From: an uncultured Carboxylicivirga sp. | Lineage (GTDB): Bacteria > Bacteroidota > Bacteroidia > Bacteroidales > Marinilabiliaceae | NCBI RefSeq assembly: GCF_963674565.1 | Contig: NZ_OY771430.1 | Location: forward strand, 3,658,001-3,722,000 | Direction of reading: 5' to 3' | DNA length: 64,000 nt | Shown: positions 16,922-28,414 of the stretch, piece by piece | Position numbering within the stretch: the stretch's first letter is position 1 | Layout of the letters: every line of letters starts with the position of its first letter | Notes under the pieces: generated by a model | The model's database searches: none | Seen by the model: the letters and a program-made list of their open reading frames with translations, nothing else | Told to the model about the DNA's origin: nothing | Translations under genes and position numbers: made by a program

Positions 16922-16947
16922 GTTGTAATTAAACTCTCAATTACAAC
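16922..16947. repeat. Inverted repeat beside the IS remnant
   Basis: GTTGTAATT (16922-16930) and AATTACAAC (16939-16947) are perfect arms around an 8-nt loop. The repeat ends 8 bp before the transposase fragment begins. No U-tract follows, so it is not an obvious terminator; it may be old element-end debris. Confidence 0.4.
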
Positions 16948-16955
16948 ACACTCAG

Positions 16956-17056
16956 ATCCTTTTTGAATTATATCCTGATATCCACAAAGGTTACCAATTA
17001 TCCTACAGGTTATATCAAATCTATAATCGCCGTATAACGGATCACACACAAAAGTT
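16956..17056 (+). pseudogene. Fragment of a second ISL3-like transposase
   Basis: Read from 16956 in frame, this encodes ILFELYPDIHKGYQLSYRLYQIYNRRIT, closely matching ILFDLYPDIKKAYQLSYKLYEIYNRLIT from the intact-length element (18123 onward). At DNA level 16956-17040 aligns with 18123-18207 without gaps at roughly 80 percent by eye. Everything before and after this piece of the gene is missing. It is in the same orientation as the neighbouring IS and abuts its left end, suggesting one element landed in the remains of an older relative. Confidence 0.75.
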
Positions 17057-17093
17057 GGGTCTAGATTTAAAATAAGGCATCTTTGCAGGTGAA

Positions 17094-17480
17094 ATGAAGA
17101 ACGATATCAACACGGCATTACTAGAGTTAATATTACCACAAGGTATATTGGACTATTTTGAAATTACAGGGTTTGAACAAGGAGAAAGTGGTCAGTATGT
17201 TTATGATAAAACACTGACAATATACTTGGAAGAAAAGAATATTATTCCGGAAGAGTATAAATCATACAGATATAAGTCCAGTGGTTTTATGGAGCCAAGG
17301 CTGATCAACGATTGTCCTATTCGAAGTATGTTAGTTACCTTAAGTGTTAAACGGCGTCGTTGGGATGTAGAGATAGCTGGTCAAATGAAGAAAGTAAGCC
17401 GTTACTGGAGGATAGTAGCACAGGGTACCCGCATGAGCGAAGAGTATGCTGCTTTTTTAAAAGAGATTAGTCGACACTAA
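17094..17480 (+). CDS. IS transposase N-terminal region protein (ISAon1-like)
   Basis: 128 residues starting at ATG 17094. It matches the small first gene of ISAon1-type elements by length, by the opening hydrophobic segment ending in LPQGILDYFEI, and by the RRRWDVEIAGQMKKVSRYWRIVA block near residue 85. Its stop (17478-17480) lies just before the transposase body, which continues in the +1 frame (open from 17461). Joining the two would need a +1 shift in the 20-nt overlap, or independent initiation; a -1 shift runs straight into a TAG at 17468. Confidence 0.7.
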   Translation: MKNDINTALLELILPQGILDYFEITGFEQGESGQYVYDKTLTIYLEEKNIIPEEYKSYRYKSSGFMEPRLINDCPIRSMLVTLSVKRRRWDVEIAGQMKKVSRYWRIVAQGTRMSEEYAAFLKEISRH

Positions 17481-18455
17481 TGCAATTAGCTGTCAGAGCC
17501 TGCAAATATATTTGGGAGTTAATGGGCGTAATTTTCAACGCCAGTACAAAGAAAAGCTAAGTGATTATCATACCTGGAAACAAGGTATACATGCAGAGCA
17601 ATATATTGTTTATCCAAAAAATTTAGGTCCCTATCTAACGATTGATGAAACAAGCCTGTCAAACGGAGAACTTTATACAATTATTACCAATAAATCCCGA
17701 AGAGGACGCAAAGGTTCGATAGTTGGTATGTTTAAAGGAACTTTAGCCAGTGATATCATTCAACTAATTCAGGAGCATTATCCGGCAGATCAACGAAAAA
17801 TCGTAAGAGAGGTAACGCTGGACATGGCAGGTAATATGAATCTGATCATCAAAAAGTGTTTCCCAAGAGCAAAGCGAGTAACCGATCGTTTTCATGTTCA
17901 AAAACTGGCAAATGAAGCGGTACAGGATATTCGGATCAAACACAGATGGGATACGTTGGATGCCGAAAACAAAGCTTATAAACGGGCGAAAGAAGAAGGT
18001 TTAGAATATCAACCTGAGATATTATCCAATGGAGACACCCGAAGGCAACTATTAGCCAGAAGCAGGTATTTATTGTTTAAACCTGAAGAGCGATGGACGA
18101 ACTCTCAATGGGTAAGAGCACAATCCTTTTTGATTTGTATCCTGATATAAAGAAAGCCTACCAATTATCCTATAAACTATATGAAATCTATAATCGCCTT
18201 ATAACACCTGATGTATCCAGAATGAAGCTGGCTTTATGCTTTAATGAAATAGAACAATCAGGTTTTAATGCCTTTGCAACTATTAGAAGAACCTTTGAAA
18301 CACATTATGATACCATAATCAATTACTTTAATGGCAGAAGTACCAATGCTGCAGCTGAATCTTTTAATGCTAAGATTAAAGAGTTCAGAAGACAGTTCAG
18401 AGGTGTGGTGGATGTGAAATTCTTCTTGTATCGCTTATGCAAAATTTATGCGTAG
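17461..18455 (+). pseudogene. ISL3-type transposase with a one-base frameshift
   Basis: The frame open from 17461 encodes YLTIDETSLSNGELYTI near its start, VTLDMAGNMNLIIKKCFPRA and VTDRFHVQKLANEA, all DDE-type ISL3 transposase motifs. The frame runs out at 18150, but the natural continuation ILFDLYPDIKKAYQLSY resumes one frame over and ends at 18455 with AAAESFNAKIKEFRRQFRG, which holds the final catalytic Glu. The break is at CACAATCC (18119-18126): adding one A to the A-run restores WVRAQILFDLYPD. A sequencing error in that short run is the main alternative to true decay. The start codon is unclear (TTG 17512 or a frameshift from the upstream gene). Confidence 0.8.
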
Positions 18456-18520
18456 ACCCAGAATTTGTACATGATCCCCTGATCCCCGATTCTTTTGAAC
18501 AAGAAGTTTATAAACACAAA

Positions 18521-18551
18521 AAACCCGTTGCTCAGATTGAACAACGGGTTT
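18521..18551 (-). terminator. rRNA operon terminator
   Basis: AAACCCGTTG (18521-18530) and CAACGGGTTT (18542-18551) form a 10-bp perfect stem. On the minus strand it lies 12 bp past the 5S rRNA and runs into TTTGTGTTTA. Confidence 0.85.
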
Positions 18552-18562
18552 CTTCCAAAAAA

Positions 18563-18670
<108 letters not shown>

Positions 18671-18852
18671 ATATTTTCTTTTTAGCTGACAGCTATTAGC
18701 TAATGGCTATTAGCTAATTTTAGCTTCGCTAAAATTTATAACATAAAGGCTTACCAAAACCACATCCACCGATACTTGATGTGTTTATGTAGTGCTTAGT
18801 TAATTGTACTTAGTGCTTGGCACTTTGCACTTTCTTCTAAAGCACTGTTCGT
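18671..18852 (-). repeat. 23S-5S spacer with short AGCTATTAGC-type repeats
   Basis: The spacer holds two copies of GGCTATTAGCTAA or its near match (18690-18717), a perfect hairpin AATTTTAGC-TTC-GCTAAAATT (about 18715-18735), and a run of GTGCTTAGT/GCACTTTGCACTTT words. No gene is seen. Confidence 0.55.
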
Positions 18853-21648
<2,796 letters not shown>

Positions 21649-21689
21649 TTACACACACCATAGTTGGTGTATATGGTTTTGGTTGTTGC

Positions 21690-21778
21690 CAATATGTCAA
21701 TGATCGTTTTGCTTGTTTAACGCTGATAGCTCTTGGCTATTAGCTCCTAGCTTGTGATACTTCCAGAATCGAACTGAA
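21690..21778 (-). promoter_or_regulatory. Spacer copy of a leader/spacer repeated element (candidate antitermination site)
   Basis: In the 16S-23S spacer upstream of 23S the transcript strand carries TTCAGTTCGATTCTGG...CACAAG (21751-21778) and then GATCATTGACATATTG (21690-21705). The same two elements occur in the same order ahead of 16S (24091-24170). This leader-plus-spacer placement is that of boxA-type antitermination signals. Confidence 0.45.
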
Positions 21779-21920
21779 ATTATTAATCCAATGTATCGCT
21801 TTTTCATTAAGATTTTGAGACTCTTAGACAATAGACCATTAGACATTTCTAATCCTTATTATCTATCTCATTTTTTTGTTTTCTAATAGTCTATGTTCTC
21901 ATAGTCTATCTTTTTACTTC

Positions 21921-21997
21921 TGGTGGAGAATATCGGAGTCGAACCGATGACCTCCTGCGTGCAAGGCAGGCGCTCTAGCCAGCTGAGCTAATCCCCC
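21921..21997 (-). tRNA. tRNA-Ala (anticodon TGC)
   Basis: 77 nt with encoded CCA. The acceptor GGGGGAT, D-arm GCTCAGCTGGCTAGAGC, anticodon stem-loop CCTGCCTTGCACGCAGG and T-arm with GGTTCGACTCC are all visible on the minus strand. It lies in the usual 16S-23S spacer position. Confidence 0.96.
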
Positions 21998-22047
21998 ATG
22001 TTTTTTTTAAGCTGTTAGCCAATAGCTATTAGCTGATAGCTTTTTTA

Positions 22048-22124
22048 TGGTAGTCCCGGGCAGACTTGAACTGCCGACCCCTACATTATCAGTGTAGTGC
22101 TCTAACCAACTGAGCTACGGGACT
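22048..22124 (-). tRNA. tRNA-Ile (anticodon GAT)
   Basis: 77 nt with encoded CCA. Acceptor AGTCCCG pairs with CGGGACT; the D-arm GCTCAGTTGGTTAGAGC, anticodon loop CTGATAA and T-arm with AGTTCAAGTCT are clear. It precedes tRNA-Ala in the 16S-23S spacer. Confidence 0.96.
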
Positions 22125-22393
22125 GTTGCAGTGTCGTCTTTTTCCCTTGACTAGCAGACTTTAGATGCTTAGACTTTTAGATCTTTCTAATTATCTATCG
22201 TCTAATGGTCTATCCGTCTATAGGATGTGCTTGACGCTGTTTAAATAGGCAGTAGTTTGTTAGACTGTAGTCAGTAGTGATTTACATTGTGTATCTCTTT
22301 CTACTTTTCCTTTTGCCTTTTCTACTTTCTACTTATTCTTTTTAAATAATACCTAAAAGGTGAAAAGTGCCTGAATGGCATAAACAATTTCTC

Positions 22394-23915
<1,522 letters not shown>

Positions 23916-24090
23916 ATAAAAATTTTTAATGCTTTCAAAATTATTTATACCATTGACTTCAGGTTCACTTTTTACCTTTTCATTTTAGTATCAAGATTTC
24001 AGTATCATGTATCAAGATGATTTAAATCAACCTAATTCATTATACTTCTCTCTCAATAATGGAACGAGCTTTGCTCGTTTAGGTACTATT

Positions 24091-24170
24091 CAATATTTTC
24101 AAAGATCTTTTGAGCTCGAAGTTCTTAGCCTTCTGTTTTGCTCTTGTGACATATTCAGAATCGAACTGAA
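24091..24170 (-). promoter_or_regulatory. 16S leader copy of the repeated element (candidate antitermination site)
   Basis: On the transcript strand a 28-nt element (24143-24170) matches the spacer copy at 24 of 28 positions by hand count, with CAGAATCGAACTGAA on the plus strand fully conserved. It is followed by GATCTTTGAAAATATTG (24091-24107), which resembles boxA. A compact hairpin AACGAGC-AAA-GCTCGTT follows at about 24062-24079. Confidence 0.45.
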
Positions 24171-24257
24171 TTTTTAGCTAACCATTATGTCTTTTTTTAT
24201 CCGAAAATCAACGTTTGATCTTCGTTTTGTTGCCACCCCTCGTTTGAGAAGCGGCTG

Positions 24258-24290
24258 CAAAGGTAAGTAGTTTTTGTTTTATCTTCCAAA
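24258..24290 (-). promoter_or_regulatory. rrnP2: rRNA promoter P2
   Basis: Minus strand TTTG (24287-24290), 21-nt spacer, then TACCTTTG (24258-24265), an exact match to TTTG-N19-21-TAnnTTTG. An A-rich tract (24291-24325) directly upstream looks like an UP element. The distance to mature 16S is about 340 nt. Confidence 0.75.
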
Positions 24291-24507
24291 TCTTTTTTTA
24301 AGTTTTTTTCTTCTTTTTTTCGAGTCGCTCATTTTCAATCCCTAACTCTTCCCTCACCTCTTAAAAACCTTTTTTTTTGGAGCAGAATGACAAGATATGA
24401 AATCTTCCCCTTCTGTCAAAAACTTTCTTTGCTTTCATTATTTAAAGACCAGCCTATCGCCCGCCCCGCCTGCTTTTCATGACAACCGTTGTTCTCAAAA
24501 GCGGGTG

Positions 24508-24539
24508 CAAAATAAGGCAGTTTTTTCTAAACTTCCAAA
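24508..24539 (-). promoter_or_regulatory. rrnP1: rRNA promoter P1
   Basis: Minus strand GATTTGGAAG (TTTG at 24536-24539) and TATTTTGC (from 24514) have the same layout and nearby sequence as P2, including AAAAACT before the -7 box and CCGCTT after it. The -7 box deviates by one position from TAnnTTTG. The 720-bp region 23916-24635 holds these promoters and the leader, and no gene. Confidence 0.6.
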
Positions 24540-24635
24540 TCAAAAATGAAAGTTTTTGAGAATTTTTTAGAGATCAGATCCCCTACTTACTGATTACATA
24601 TACGTTACGACGAGAAAGTTTTTTCTATAAAAACT

Positions 24636-25205
24636 CTAAATTCGTTCAATGGAAAGAATTTTTACGGGTTTATTCAAATATTGACCTTCATTTTCGAGTT
24701 GATGAATCTTTAATATTACATCCATACCTGAAGAAACAATGCCGAACGCAGCAAATCCTTGTCCATCCGGATTGCGTTTCCCTCCAAAATCAAGTTCTGG
24801 TTGATCTCCAATACAGAAAAAGAAATCAGCCTGGGCAGAACCCGGCTCATTACGAGCCATACTTAAAACGCCGTTTTTATGCAGTATTCCTGTTTGATCA
24901 GTTGTTTCATGAATGACTGGAGGCAAATGATTAGGATGTTCATCTTCAAACAGTCCTCCTTGCACCACTTCTATCTTCACATCATTATTGGGTTGATTGT
25001 CTTCAGTAACCACCCTGTAAAAGCTTGCTCCTTCAAAACGGTCTTCATCCACATACTTTAAAAAGTTGCCTGCCGTTATTGGTGCTTCCTTTAAATACAA
25101 ATCACAGGTAATATCACCCAATTCGGTTTTAATAATTACTTGTGGCTGTTTTGAACAAGCTCCCAACAGCAAAATTGCACATATACTTAATAAGACAAAC
25201 TTCAT
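24636..25205 (-). CDS. Cyclophilin-type peptidyl-prolyl isomerase lipoprotein
   Basis: 189 residues from ATG 25203-25205, chosen because it starts the lipoprotein signal MKFVLLSICAILLLGACSKQ with lipobox LGAC. The rest is a cyclophilin domain: ITAGNFLKYVDEDRFEGASFYRVV, then GVLSMARNEPGSAQADFFFCIGDQP and GFAAFGIVSSGMDVILKI. It would help fold proteins in the periplasm or at a membrane surface by cis-trans isomerisation of Xaa-Pro bonds. Its start is 1 bp from the stop of the upstream lipoprotein gene, so it is the last gene of the sigma-factor operon. Confidence 0.9.
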   Translation of the reverse strand: MKFVLLSICAILLLGACSKQPQVIIKTELGDITCDLYLKEAPITAGNFLKYVDEDRFEGASFYRVVTEDNQPNNDVKIEVVQGGLFEDEHPNHLPPVIHETTDQTGILHKNGVLSMARNEPGSAQADFFFCIGDQPELDFGGKRNPDGQGFAAFGIVSSGMDVILKIHQLENEGQYLNKPVKILSIERI

Positions 25206-25206
25206 G

Positions 25207-26235
25207 TCATTTCTTTTTATATCCAAATCCCTTCCAAAGCAGAATTGCAATAATAATAAAAGTAACTATAAAAGCCCACCAATTAACGGTGCGATAATGC
25301 GCAATCAAAACTTTATCACAATATTGAAAATCACTGGAACGAAATTGCCATTTCAGACTCTGTTTAACTTCTTGCATGGCATTGGTTTGATAAATAAATC
25401 CGGGCAGTTCAATTTCAATATTATAATTATTTGAACCTAATAGGATCGTTCTGTTATCAATATCATCTTCAAATTGATTAAAATAACCATTAGAATAAAG
25501 TTCACTAATCCATTTTACCTTCAATAAACTATCAGTCATTGATACTACTTCTTTAAAATCTGGGCCATTATCGAATGAAGGATAAAGCAGCTCATCAATC
25601 ATCAAAGCCTGATTTTCGTTTATAGTATTGTAGCCGTTCTGAATTGCAAATGAATCTATAAGTCGAACATATTCCTTAGTAATTGATTTAAAAATAAACT
25701 TCCAGAATTTCTGCTCTCCATTTTCTATCCATTCTGTTTTCTCAACCTTATTTAGATGACTAATAACCGTTGAGTCATCTGCTAAAAAATAGGCTCTCTC
25801 ATCATTGTTTAAGAAATCATTTATATTATAATGTCGATATGGAAAGCGTTGCATAAATGTTTCAGTATACTCATGAAAGGTAAAAAACCATCTGAACTTT
25901 TTTACATAGTCAATTTTGATATTTTCTTTCTGTCCTGAATCAACCTGGTGAGAAAATGACACAGTTGAGGCCTCAATAGATGGAAAGGTTTTTTCAGCAA
26001 TAGCACAAAATAAGGTATCTGCATCTTTAATCTCTTTTTTAAAACTAAGATCCCATCCATCTGATAAATCAAATGAGAACGGATACCTATGAATTTGAGA
26101 AGAATCACCAACAGCCGTAACTCGTTTAAAAACGGTACCATCATCATTAATCCTGGTGAAGAATCTTATCTCAGGACCACCACAGCTATTTATTAAAAGC
26201 ATGAATCCGAACAATATATATCTAAACCTTTTCAT
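25207..26235 (-). CDS. Lipoprotein of unknown function with C-terminal membrane helix
   Basis: 342 residues from ATG 26233-26235, giving a lipoprotein signal MKRFRYILFGFMLLINSCGG. I do not recognise a family. The body is rich in acidic and aromatic residues, and the C-terminus has a clear span (WWAFIVTFIIIAILLWKGFGY) with a basic tail. A lipid anchor at one end and a membrane helix at the other would hold the domain at the periplasmic face of the inner membrane. The gene sits between an anti-sigma-like gene and a cyclophilin lipoprotein gene in one transcript, so it may be part of the stress-sensing unit. Confidence 0.7.
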   Translation of the reverse strand: MKRFRYILFGFMLLINSCGGPEIRFFTRINDDGTVFKRVTAVGDSSQIHRYPFSFDLSDGWDLSFKKEIKDADTLFCAIAEKTFPSIEASTVSFSHQVDSGQKENIKIDYVKKFRWFFTFHEYTETFMQRFPYRHYNINDFLNNDERAYFLADDSTVISHLNKVEKTEWIENGEQKFWKFIFKSITKEYVRLIDSFAIQNGYNTINENQALMIDELLYPSFDNGPDFKEVVSMTDSLLKVKWISELYSNGYFNQFEDDIDNRTILLGSNNYNIEIELPGFIYQTNAMQEVKQSLKWQFRSSDFQYCDKVLIAHYRTVNWWAFIVTFIIIAILLWKGFGYKKK

Positions 26236-26258
26236 TTTACTTCTTTTAATGATTAATT

Positions 26259-26789
26259 TTATTTGACCCAATCACATAAGCGTTGGTCCATTTTTAAATG
26301 CCAGGAATTGAACTCCACCATTTCACCGGATTTATACTTTTGATATTTTAAAGGGTAAAGCTCTTTCATTCCAACAAGAAACTGACTTACATCCGAGGCA
26401 AAAGGAGAATTATTAATTCTAAGATTTCTGACATCCAACTCAGAGAATTGAATGATATTTCGTTGATCATCGATAACAAAACCAGCCTCTTTTAAACTTT
26501 TCAACAAATTGGCTATCTGATAATCACATCGTTGATAATCCTGATTTTCAAAACTTATATCATTATTAAAAACAACAGTTGAAGTCCTTTTTAGATAGGT
26601 ATCGATTTCCATCCATGTATAATTGCCCACTGAAAGCAACACAATTATTGATGCGGCAACACGCCACCAATAAATGCGATGTTGCTTTCTTACCTGCTCT
26701 TCTGATTCAATCTGATTTAAAACATTGTTTTTAAATCGTTGCAAATCATTTATTCGAGGTTGCTGCTTAATTTTTCTCCATTCTTCCAT
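26259..26789 (-). CDS. Putative membrane anti-sigma factor
   Basis: 176 residues from the ATG at 26787-26789, which overlaps the sigma-factor stop in a TGATG junction, so translation is probably coupled. A short basic cytoplasmic part (about 45 residues, QPRINDLQRFKNNVLNQIES) precedes one membrane span near residues 45-63 (VAASIIVLLSVGNYTWM), then an extracytoplasmic part of about 110 residues. This topology and position immediately after an ECF sigma gene indicate an anti-sigma or sigma-control protein. No zinc anti-sigma HxxxCxxC motif is seen, so the family remains unassigned. Confidence 0.6.
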   Translation of the reverse strand: MEEWRKIKQQPRINDLQRFKNNVLNQIESEEQVRKQHRIYWWRVAASIIVLLSVGNYTWMEIDTYLKRTSTVVFNNDISFENQDYQRCDYQIANLLKSLKEAGFVIDDQRNIIQFSELDVRNLRINNSPFASDVSQFLVGMKELYPLKYQKYKSGEMVEFNSWHLKMDQRLCDWVK

Positions 26790-27322
26790 CACATTATTTT
26801 TAATAGTCTGCCAAGTTTTTCTTTCACCTTTTTTCGTGCCACATACAAATTGTCTTTGATTTGTTTTCTGGAAAATCCAGTGATCTCAACTACGTCATCC
26901 ACATCTAATTCTTCCAGATCACGCAAAACAAATATTAGTTTTTGCTGATCAGATAGTTGATCTGTAGCGGAATAAATCATTGTACCCAACTCCTTTAAAT
27001 CAATTTCTTTTTCTATATCTACATCCGACTTCAGCACATCTGTCAATTCAACCTTCTTTCTGCTTGTTTTCAAATAATCAAGTGACATTCGGGCCGCAAT
27101 GGTATATAACCAGGTTGTAAATTTTGCCTTCTCATGATTGTACTTATTAATATTTTGCCACGCTTTTACAAAAACATTCTGAGAAATATCTTCAGCATCA
27201 GCTTCGTTATTGACGATACGAAACACAACAGAAAAAACATAATTGCCATATTCGGTCACCAATTGACCAAAAGCATCCTTATCTCCATTTTGGCAATTCT
27301 TTATAAGCTGATTTATTTCCAT
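26789..27322 (-). CDS. ECF-type RNA polymerase sigma factor
   Basis: 177 residues. Region 2 is seen as EYGNYVFSVVFRIVNNEADAEDISQNVFVKAWQNI and FTTWLYTIAARMSLDYLK; region 4 as LSDQQKLIFVLRDLEELDVDDVVEITGFS followed by the recognition helix with KQIKDNLYVARKKVKEKL. There is no region 1.1 or 3, as expected for group 4 sigma factors. It would direct RNA polymerase to stress or envelope promoters when released by the membrane protein encoded next to it. No autoregulated promoter motif is evident upstream. Confidence 0.93.
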   Translation of the reverse strand: MEINQLIKNCQNGDKDAFGQLVTEYGNYVFSVVFRIVNNEADAEDISQNVFVKAWQNINKYNHEKAKFTTWLYTIAARMSLDYLKTSRKKVELTDVLKSDVDIEKEIDLKELGTMIYSATDQLSDQQKLIFVLRDLEELDVDDVVEITGFSRKQIKDNLYVARKKVKEKLGRLLKIM

Positions 27323-27669
27323 TGTCAGGTAACTGGTTTAAATATGATACGCTAGAAGTATCCTTGGGCCGAAAATGAAATTACAAAAACTTCCTATTAA
27401 AATTGTATATACTCTCTTTTCGTTTTTGTTCGTATCCGAACAGGACGAACACTGTAACCTATTGACTATTATTGGCGTCACACTATAAATTAGCAGAATG
27501 CGTAGAATGTTCGGTTATGAACACTTTCGCCCTAGTAAGCGATAATGCGCAATCGCACAAAAGATGTTTATTATCTGAAATAGTGCGATTTAAAAAATTC
27601 GGCACAAGAGTTGATAACGTATTTTAACAATAAATCCATAGAATTCAATTCATCTTTGAAAAAAATATT
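27323..27669. other. Divergent intergenic region between sigma and ABC exporter operons
   Basis: About 350 bp without a gene. It contains an inverted repeat AATCGCAC (27551-27558) / GTGCGATT (27583-27590) with a 24-nt spacer, a possible regulator site for the exporter operon. A sigma70-like TTGACT...TATAAA pair (about 27460-27488) is also present, but Bacteroidota do not use that consensus. No perfect TAnnTTTG box is found before 27670. Confidence 0.4.
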
Positions 27670-28404
27670 ATGAGTCAAAGTATCATTCGTGTCAAACAAC
27701 TGCACAAATCCTATACAACCGGCAGCAACTCATTACATGTGCTGAAAGGGTTAGACATCGACATCGAACAAGGTGAGATGGTATCTATTATGGGCTCATC
27801 AGGGTCTGGAAAATCAACATTGCTTAATATACTGGGCATTCTTGACAATTATGACAGAGGCGAATATCATTTAAATAATATTCTGATTCGCCAGATGAGC
27901 GAACGGAAAGCTGCCGCATTCAGGAATCAATATATTGGTTTTATTTTCCAATCGTTTAACCTTATATCCTTTAAGAATGCCATGGAAAATGTTGCTCTTC
28001 CTTTATACTATCAGGGAGTTAGCAGAAAAAAACGAAACACCATGGCACTCGATCTCCTTGAAAAATTGGGATTGAGAGAATGGAGCGAACATTTACCTAG
28101 TGAACTTTCCGGAGGTCAGAAACAACGTATTGCCATTGCGCGATCATTGATCTCTAATCCTAAAATCATTTTAGCAGATGAGCCTACCGGTGCGTTGGAC
28201 ACACAAACTTCTTATGAGGTAATGGATATCCTGAAAGAGGTGAACAACAGCGGTATCACAGTAATTATTGTTACTCACGAAAATGACATTGCCGATATGA
28301 CTCAAAGAGTTATCAGGCTAAAGGATGGATTAATTGAGGCTAATCATACCAATGTTCATTTTGCAGATCAGCAAGCCGGGAAATCAATTTTTGTAAACGG
28401 TTAA
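27670..28404 (+). CDS. ABC transporter ATP-binding protein (MacB/LolD type)
   Basis: 244 residues. Walker A GSSGSGKST (near residue 41), Q-loop FIFQSFNLI, signature LSGGQKQRIAIARSL, Walker B IILADEPTGALD and switch His VTHEND are all intact. The N-terminal HKSYTTGSNSLHVLKG is typical of the MacB/LolD clade. It energises the two membrane permeases encoded directly after it, 10 bp and then about 1.3 kb downstream. With the adaptor and TolC protein it would form a tripartite exporter. Confidence 0.95.
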   Translation: MSQSIIRVKQLHKSYTTGSNSLHVLKGLDIDIEQGEMVSIMGSSGSGKSTLLNILGILDNYDRGEYHLNNILIRQMSERKAAAFRNQYIGFIFQSFNLISFKNAMENVALPLYYQGVSRKKRNTMALDLLEKLGLREWSEHLPSELSGGQKQRIAIARSLISNPKIILADEPTGALDTQTSYEVMDILKEVNNSGITVIIVTHENDIADMTQRVIRLKDGLIEANHTNVHFADQQAGKSIFVNG

Positions 28405-28414
28405 TTTTTATTCG

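Larger units (their letters stand above)
17057..18459 (+). mobile_element. ISL3-family insertion sequence (ISAon1-like), about 1.4 kb
   Basis: The element contains a short N-terminal-region gene and a longer transposase gene in another frame, an arrangement seen in ISAon1-type ISL3 elements of Bacteroidota. Candidate ends are GGGTCTA (17057-17063) and TAGACCC (18453-18459); comparing inward, the two ends also share TAAA at positions 12-15, supporting imperfect terminal inverted repeats of about 20 bp. The transposase stop codon TAG lies inside the right end. The 8-bp flanks (17049-17056 and 18460-18467) are not alike, so no target duplication is visible. It sits between the purine permease gene and the 3' end of the rRNA operon. 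The transposase carries a frame break, so the copy is probably dead. Confidence 0.7.
21831..22213. repeat. Inverted repeat enclosing the two spacer tRNAs
   Basis: ATAGACCATTAGAC (21831-21844) is the exact reverse complement of GTCTAATGGTCTAT (22200-22213). In the precursor RNA the two arms could pair and loop out the tRNA-Ile/tRNA-Ala pair. Related TAGTCTAT words occur nearby (21885-21910), so it may also belong to a local repeat family. Confidence 0.5.

Noticed and set aside
16831..17049. Minus-strand open frame of 72 codons next to the IS
   Set aside because: It overlaps the plus-strand transposase fragment and the permease terminator, so it is a by-product of those sequences.
17449..17462. 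T-TTT-TTA as a -1 frameshift site joining the two IS genes
   Set aside because: The -1 frame meets a TAG at 17468-17470, and the transposase body is in the +1 frame.
27460..27488. Sigma70-like TTGACT and TATAAA pair before the ABC exporter genes
   Set aside because: The spacing is 16 bp and the phylum uses TTTG/TAnnTTTG promoters, so the E. coli-like match is probably chance.
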